DNA of 8,316 bases, taken from the NCBI GenBank assembly GCA_964456925.1, contig CAYWCX010000032.1, positions 1 through 8,316 on the forward strand, read 5' to 3'. Source of the stretch: JBAZKK01 sp964456925 (GTDB lineage Bacteria; Omnitrophota; Gorgyraeia; Gygaellales; Profunditerraquicolaceae). Positions within the stretch are counted from its first letter, which is position 1. Every line of letters starts with the position of its first letter. Positions 5,822 through 8,316 of the stretch are shown here, one piece after another. The translations under genes were made by a program, and so were the position numbers. Below the pieces are notes generated by a model that was not told the DNA's origin, did no database searches, and saw nothing but the letters and a program-made list of their open reading frames with translations.

Positions 5822-6850
5822 ATGCCTGAATTAAGAAAAGACCCGATTATAGGTAGATGGGTGATTGTCGCTACGGAAAGAGGCAAGAGGCCGGACCAGT
5901 TTTCCTCTAAGGCTCCCGAAGGCCCGGCGAGCGAGAAGCCCTGTCCTTTCTGCGAAGGCAACGAATCCCAGACCCCGCCCGAAATATACGCCCTGCGACC
6001 AAACCGCTACTCACCCAATACCCCCGGCTGGGATTTGAGGGTTGTCCCCAGCATTGCTCCCTTCCTGAAGATAGAGGGCGACCTGGACCGCCGCGGCAGG
6101 GGCCTTTACGATATGATGAACGGCGTCGGCGCCCACGAAGTGATTATCGAGACTAACCAGCATATCGCCAATATGGCGGATTTAAGCGAAGAGCAGATAT
6201 CCAAAGTTATTACCTGTTATATCGACAGGATGGTGGACCTGGAGAAGGACCACCGTTTCAAGTACGTCTTGCTTTTCAAGAATTACGGCTGGACTGCCGG
6301 AGGCGGCAGGATTAAACATTCCCGTTCCCAGCTTATCGCGACACCCGTAAACCCCAAGCGCGTGAAGGAAGAGCTGGTAGGGGCAAGGCACTATTACGAT
6401 TACCACGAGAGGTGTATCTTCTGCGATTTAATCCGCCAGGAGCTAGAGTCCAAGGATAGGCTTATTCTGGATATCGACGGTTTTATCGCTATCGCGCCTT
6501 TTGCCGCGAGGTTCCCTTTTGAGGTATGGATTCTTCCCAAGCAACACTCGGCGGACTTTATAAATTTTGACCCGCGTCAGCGCCTGGATTTAGCCCGGGT
6601 AATGAAAACAGTGCTGGCGAAAATGAAAAAGGGATTGAATGACCCGCCGTATAATTACGTTATTCATACCGCGCCGTTCAGGCGTACGAAATCAGGATAC
6701 TGGAAGAGCATTGATAACGATTATCACTGGCATATTGAGATTATGCCGCGCCTGACGCGGATGGCGGGTTTTGAGTGGGGGACCGGGTTTTATATCTGCC
6801 CCCTGCCTCCGGAGGATTCCGCAAAGTTCTTAAGAGAGGTCCAAATATAA
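5822..6850 (+). CDS. Galactose-1-phosphate uridylyltransferase homologue lacking the nucleophile histidine
   Basis: A full-length 342-residue GalT/HIT-superfamily protein. The start is typical (ELRKDPIIGRWVI). Zinc ligands appear present: Cys41/Cys44 (CPFC), His114 and His166. VGAHEVIIET (102-111), a second CxxC (Cys198/Cys201, RCIFCD), FPFEVWILPKQH (231-242), YHWH (His302/His304) and FEWGTGFY are all conserved. The active-site motif, normally H-P/S-H-S/T-Q with the second His as the uridylylated nucleophile, reads HSRSQ: residue 168 is Arg (codon CGT at 6323-6325). The flank AGGGRIK also differs from AGASLEH in the neighbour. The rest of the fold shows no decay, so this may be a non-catalytic partner or a protein with altered chemistry. 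HSxSQ is closer to ADP-glucose phosphorylase-type relatives than to classic HPH GalT, so the ancestral substrate may not have been galactose-1-phosphate. It has its own leaderless promoter. Confidence 0.85.
   Translation: MPELRKDPIIGRWVIVATERGKRPDQFSSKAPEGPASEKPCPFCEGNESQTPPEIYALRPNRYSPNTPGWDLRVVPSIAPFLKIEGDLDRRGRGLYDMMNGVGAHEVIIETNQHIANMADLSEEQISKVITCYIDRMVDLEKDHRFKYVLLFKNYGWTAGGGRIKHSRSQLIATPVNPKRVKEELVGARHYYDYHERCIFCDLIRQELESKDRLILDIDGFIAIAPFAARFPFEVWILPKQHSADFINFDPRQRLDLARVMKTVLAKMKKGLNDPPYNYVIHTAPFRRTKSGYWKSIDNDYHWHIEIMPRLTRMAGFEWGTGFYICPLPPEDSAKFLREVQI
6833..6840 (+). promoter_or_regulatory. Shine-Dalgarno deciding the second galT start
   Basis: AGAGAGGT lies 9 nt before ATG 6850. That ATG gives MAELRKDPVVGRW, matching the start of the upstream paralogue. 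The in-frame ATG at 6775 would add 25 residues that only read the upstream gene in another frame. Confidence 0.7.
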
Positions 6851-7851
6851 TGGCAGAATTAAGGAAAGACCCCGTAGTCGGCAGATGGGTTATTGTTGAT
6901 ACCGACCATCCTTTTAAGCCCGAAGAGTATGAGTATGAACGCCATGTCCCCAACAACGGCAATAACTGCCCGTTCTGTTACGGCAATGAAGCGATGACCC
7001 CTCCGGAAATCGAGGCTTTCAGGGAACCCGGAACCGCTCCTAATACTCCCGGCTGGCAGGTAAGGGTGGTCGCCAATAAGTATCCGGCCTTACAGATTGA
7101 GGGCGAACTCAACAGGAGCGGTATAGGTATGTATGATGTGTCCAGCGGCGTCGGCGCCCACGAAGTCCTCATCGAGACCCCCTATCATCACAAGGACCTC
7201 TCGGATTTATTGAATGAAGAAGTCGAGAAGGTTATTGCGATGTATTGCCACCGGGCAATAGATTTAAGGAAGGATAAGCGTTTCAAATACATCATGGTTT
7301 TCCGTAATTACGGTCCGGCTGCCGGCGCTTCCCTTGAGCATCCCCACACCCAGATAGTCGCTCTCCCGATGGTTCCCAAGAACGTGAAAGAGGAACTCCA
7401 GGGCGCGGCGGAGTATTTCGAATACCGCGAGCGCTGCATCTTCTGCGATATCATGCGCCAGGAGGCCCACGAAAAGGAGAGGGTGTTCCTGGAGAATAAA
7501 TATTTTATATCATTTTTGCCTTTTGTTTCGCGCTTTCCGTTTGAAATCTGGATCCTGCCCAAGAGGCATATGGGTTTATTCTGCCAGATGAGCGCCGAGG
7601 AATTACCGGCGTTCGCAGCAATATTAAAAGATTCTATCGCTAAGATTAAAGGGGTTTTTCCGGAGTTGTCTTATAATTACATTATCCACACTTCGCCCAT
7701 AAACGGCGACGGGGATACCGAAAGTTACCACTGGCACCTTGAATTTATGCCTAAATTGACGCGCGTTGCAGGTTTCGAATGGGGCACCGGTTTTTACCTC
7801 GTTCCAACCCCGCCTGAACAGGCCGCCCAATATTTAAAGGCAGTAAAATAG
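6850..7851 (+). CDS. galT: Galactose-1-phosphate uridylyltransferase (intact active site)
   Basis: Catalyses UMP exchange between UDP-glucose and galactose-1-phosphate in the Leloir pathway, through a uridylyl-histidine intermediate. The protein has 333 residues from ATG 6850. The HIT-type active site is complete: NYGPAAGASLEHPHTQ (153-168) with His164 as metal ligand and His166 as nucleophile. Zinc ligands Cys40/Cys43 and His113 or His114 are present, as are the second CxxC (Cys196/Cys199, RCIFCD), His280 (IIHTSP), His294/His296 (YHWH) and FEWGTGFY. It is homologous along its full length to the gene upstream and overlaps its stop by one base (TAATG), so the two are co-translated. Related enzymes (ADP-glucose phosphorylase, other nucleotidylyltransferases) share the fold, so the sugar phosphate is an inference from the HPH type. 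Confidence 0.9.
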   Translation: MAELRKDPVVGRWVIVDTDHPFKPEEYEYERHVPNNGNNCPFCYGNEAMTPPEIEAFREPGTAPNTPGWQVRVVANKYPALQIEGELNRSGIGMYDVSSGVGAHEVLIETPYHHKDLSDLLNEEVEKVIAMYCHRAIDLRKDKRFKYIMVFRNYGPAAGASLEHPHTQIVALPMVPKNVKEELQGAAEYFEYRERCIFCDIMRQEAHEKERVFLENKYFISFLPFVSRFPFEIWILPKRHMGLFCQMSAEELPAFAAILKDSIAKIKGVFPELSYNYIIHTSPINGDGDTESYHWHLEFMPKLTRVAGFEWGTGFYLVPTPPEQAAQYLKAVK

Positions 7852-7883
7852 ATAACCTAAGGTAATAAAAGCAGGAGAATATA

Positions 7884-7891
7884 AAGGAGGT
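7884..7891 (+). promoter_or_regulatory. Strong Shine-Dalgarno of gapA
   Basis: AAGGAGGT, a near-perfect anti-16S match, sits 7 nt before ATG 7899. It is the best ribosome binding site in the window and suggests high translation of GAPDH. The 47-base gap from the galT stop shows no convincing promoter or terminator. Confidence 0.85.
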
Positions 7892-7898
7892 AACAGAA

Positions 7899-8316
7899 AT
7901 GGCAGTAAAGATAGGCATCAATGGTTTCGGTAGGATCGGGAGATTAGTTTACCGCGCCGCCCTTTCCAAGGGGCTCAAGGATCTGGATTTTGTAGCGGTT
8001 AACGATTTACCCGTCGGGACAAAAACTTTAGCACACCTTCTTAAATACGATTCCACCTTCGGTACCCTTAAAATTGAAGTTGAGGCAAAAGAGGATGCCT
8101 TGGTGGTAGCTGGCAAGACCCTGAAGGTCTTAAGCGCAAAATCACCCGCAGAAATACCCTGGAGAGATTACGGCGTAGCAGTAGTAATTGAATCTTCCGG
8201 AGTTTTTACCGATAAGGAGAAATGTATCGGCCACATTACCAATGGCGGGGCCAAAAAAATTATCATCACCGCCCCTGCCAAGGGCCAGGACGTAACCATC
8301 GTAATGGGAGTTAATG
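7899..8316 (+). CDS. gapA: Glyceraldehyde-3-phosphate dehydrogenase, 3' partial
   Basis: Glycolytic GAPDH oxidises glyceraldehyde-3-phosphate to 1,3-bisphosphoglycerate with NAD(P) in the cytoplasm. The 139 complete codons before the window edge cover the N-terminal Rossmann domain: GINGFGRIGR (7-16), VAVNDL with the Asp that usually favours NAD, LLKYDSTFG, WRDYGVAVVIESSGVFT and KKIIITAPAKGQD. The catalytic SCTTNC motif lies just beyond the edge and cannot be checked. The start is fixed by the strong Shine-Dalgarno and the family's usual MxVKIGINGFG. It lies in the same orientation behind the two galT genes and is probably read from the promoter before them. A phosphorylating GAPDH is by far the best fit. 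Confidence 0.95.
   Translation, partial: MAVKIGINGFGRIGRLVYRAALSKGLKDLDFVAVNDLPVGTKTLAHLLKYDSTFGTLKIEVEAKEDALVVAGKTLKVLSAKSPAEIPWRDYGVAVVIESSGVFTDKEKCIGHITNGGAKKIIITAPAKGQDVTIVMGVN

Overview
The window reads entirely on the + strand and is almost fully coding: seven genes, of which the first (5' end missing) and the last (3' end missing) are cut by the window edges. The set combines heptose-phosphate chemistry (GmhB), a diacylglycerol-type glycosyltransferase, a nucleotide-sugar epimerase, bacterial Met-tRNA formyltransferase and GAPDH. This points to a bacterium, probably with a glycan- or LPS-bearing envelope. The gene style (moderate GC, short overlaps, two galT genes in a row, an intein in a sugar epimerase) would fit an uncultivated lineage such as Omnitrophota or a relative, but that is an inference and no marker here settles it.

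Left part (1-3034): an NAD-dependent sugar epimerase related to CDP-paratose 2-epimerases is interrupted by an intein whose LAGLIDADG endonuclease and C-terminal splice junction are visible. Then come gmhB (heptose bisphosphate phosphatase) and a GT28/MGDG-synthase-like glycosyltransferase joined to it by a TAATG overlap. Together these look like an envelope glycan or glycolipid module.

Middle (2997-5786): a PriA homologue that keeps its DNA-binding N-terminus and all eight zinc-binding cysteines but has lost the Walker A motif, the arginine-finger motif and the winged-helix segment. It is followed 3 nt later by fmt. The neighbourhood matches the common priA-def-fmt order with def missing.

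Right part (5787-8316): a near-consensus promoter with an extended -10 box lies just before a galT-like gene, placed so that the transcript should start at or next to the ATG (leaderless). Two galT homologues follow in tandem with a TAATG overlap. The first has Arg where the catalytic nucleophile His should be; the second has an intact HPH motif. After a strong Shine-Dalgarno sequence comes the start of a GAPDH gene. This looks like a sugar-phosphate/UDP-sugar operon that could feed the glycosyltransferases to the left.

Main points of interest: the epimerase intein, the helicase-dead PriA, the galT pair with one apparently dead copy, and the leaderless galT promoter. No tRNA, rRNA, CRISPR array or transposon is seen, and no intergenic gap exceeds 54 bases.
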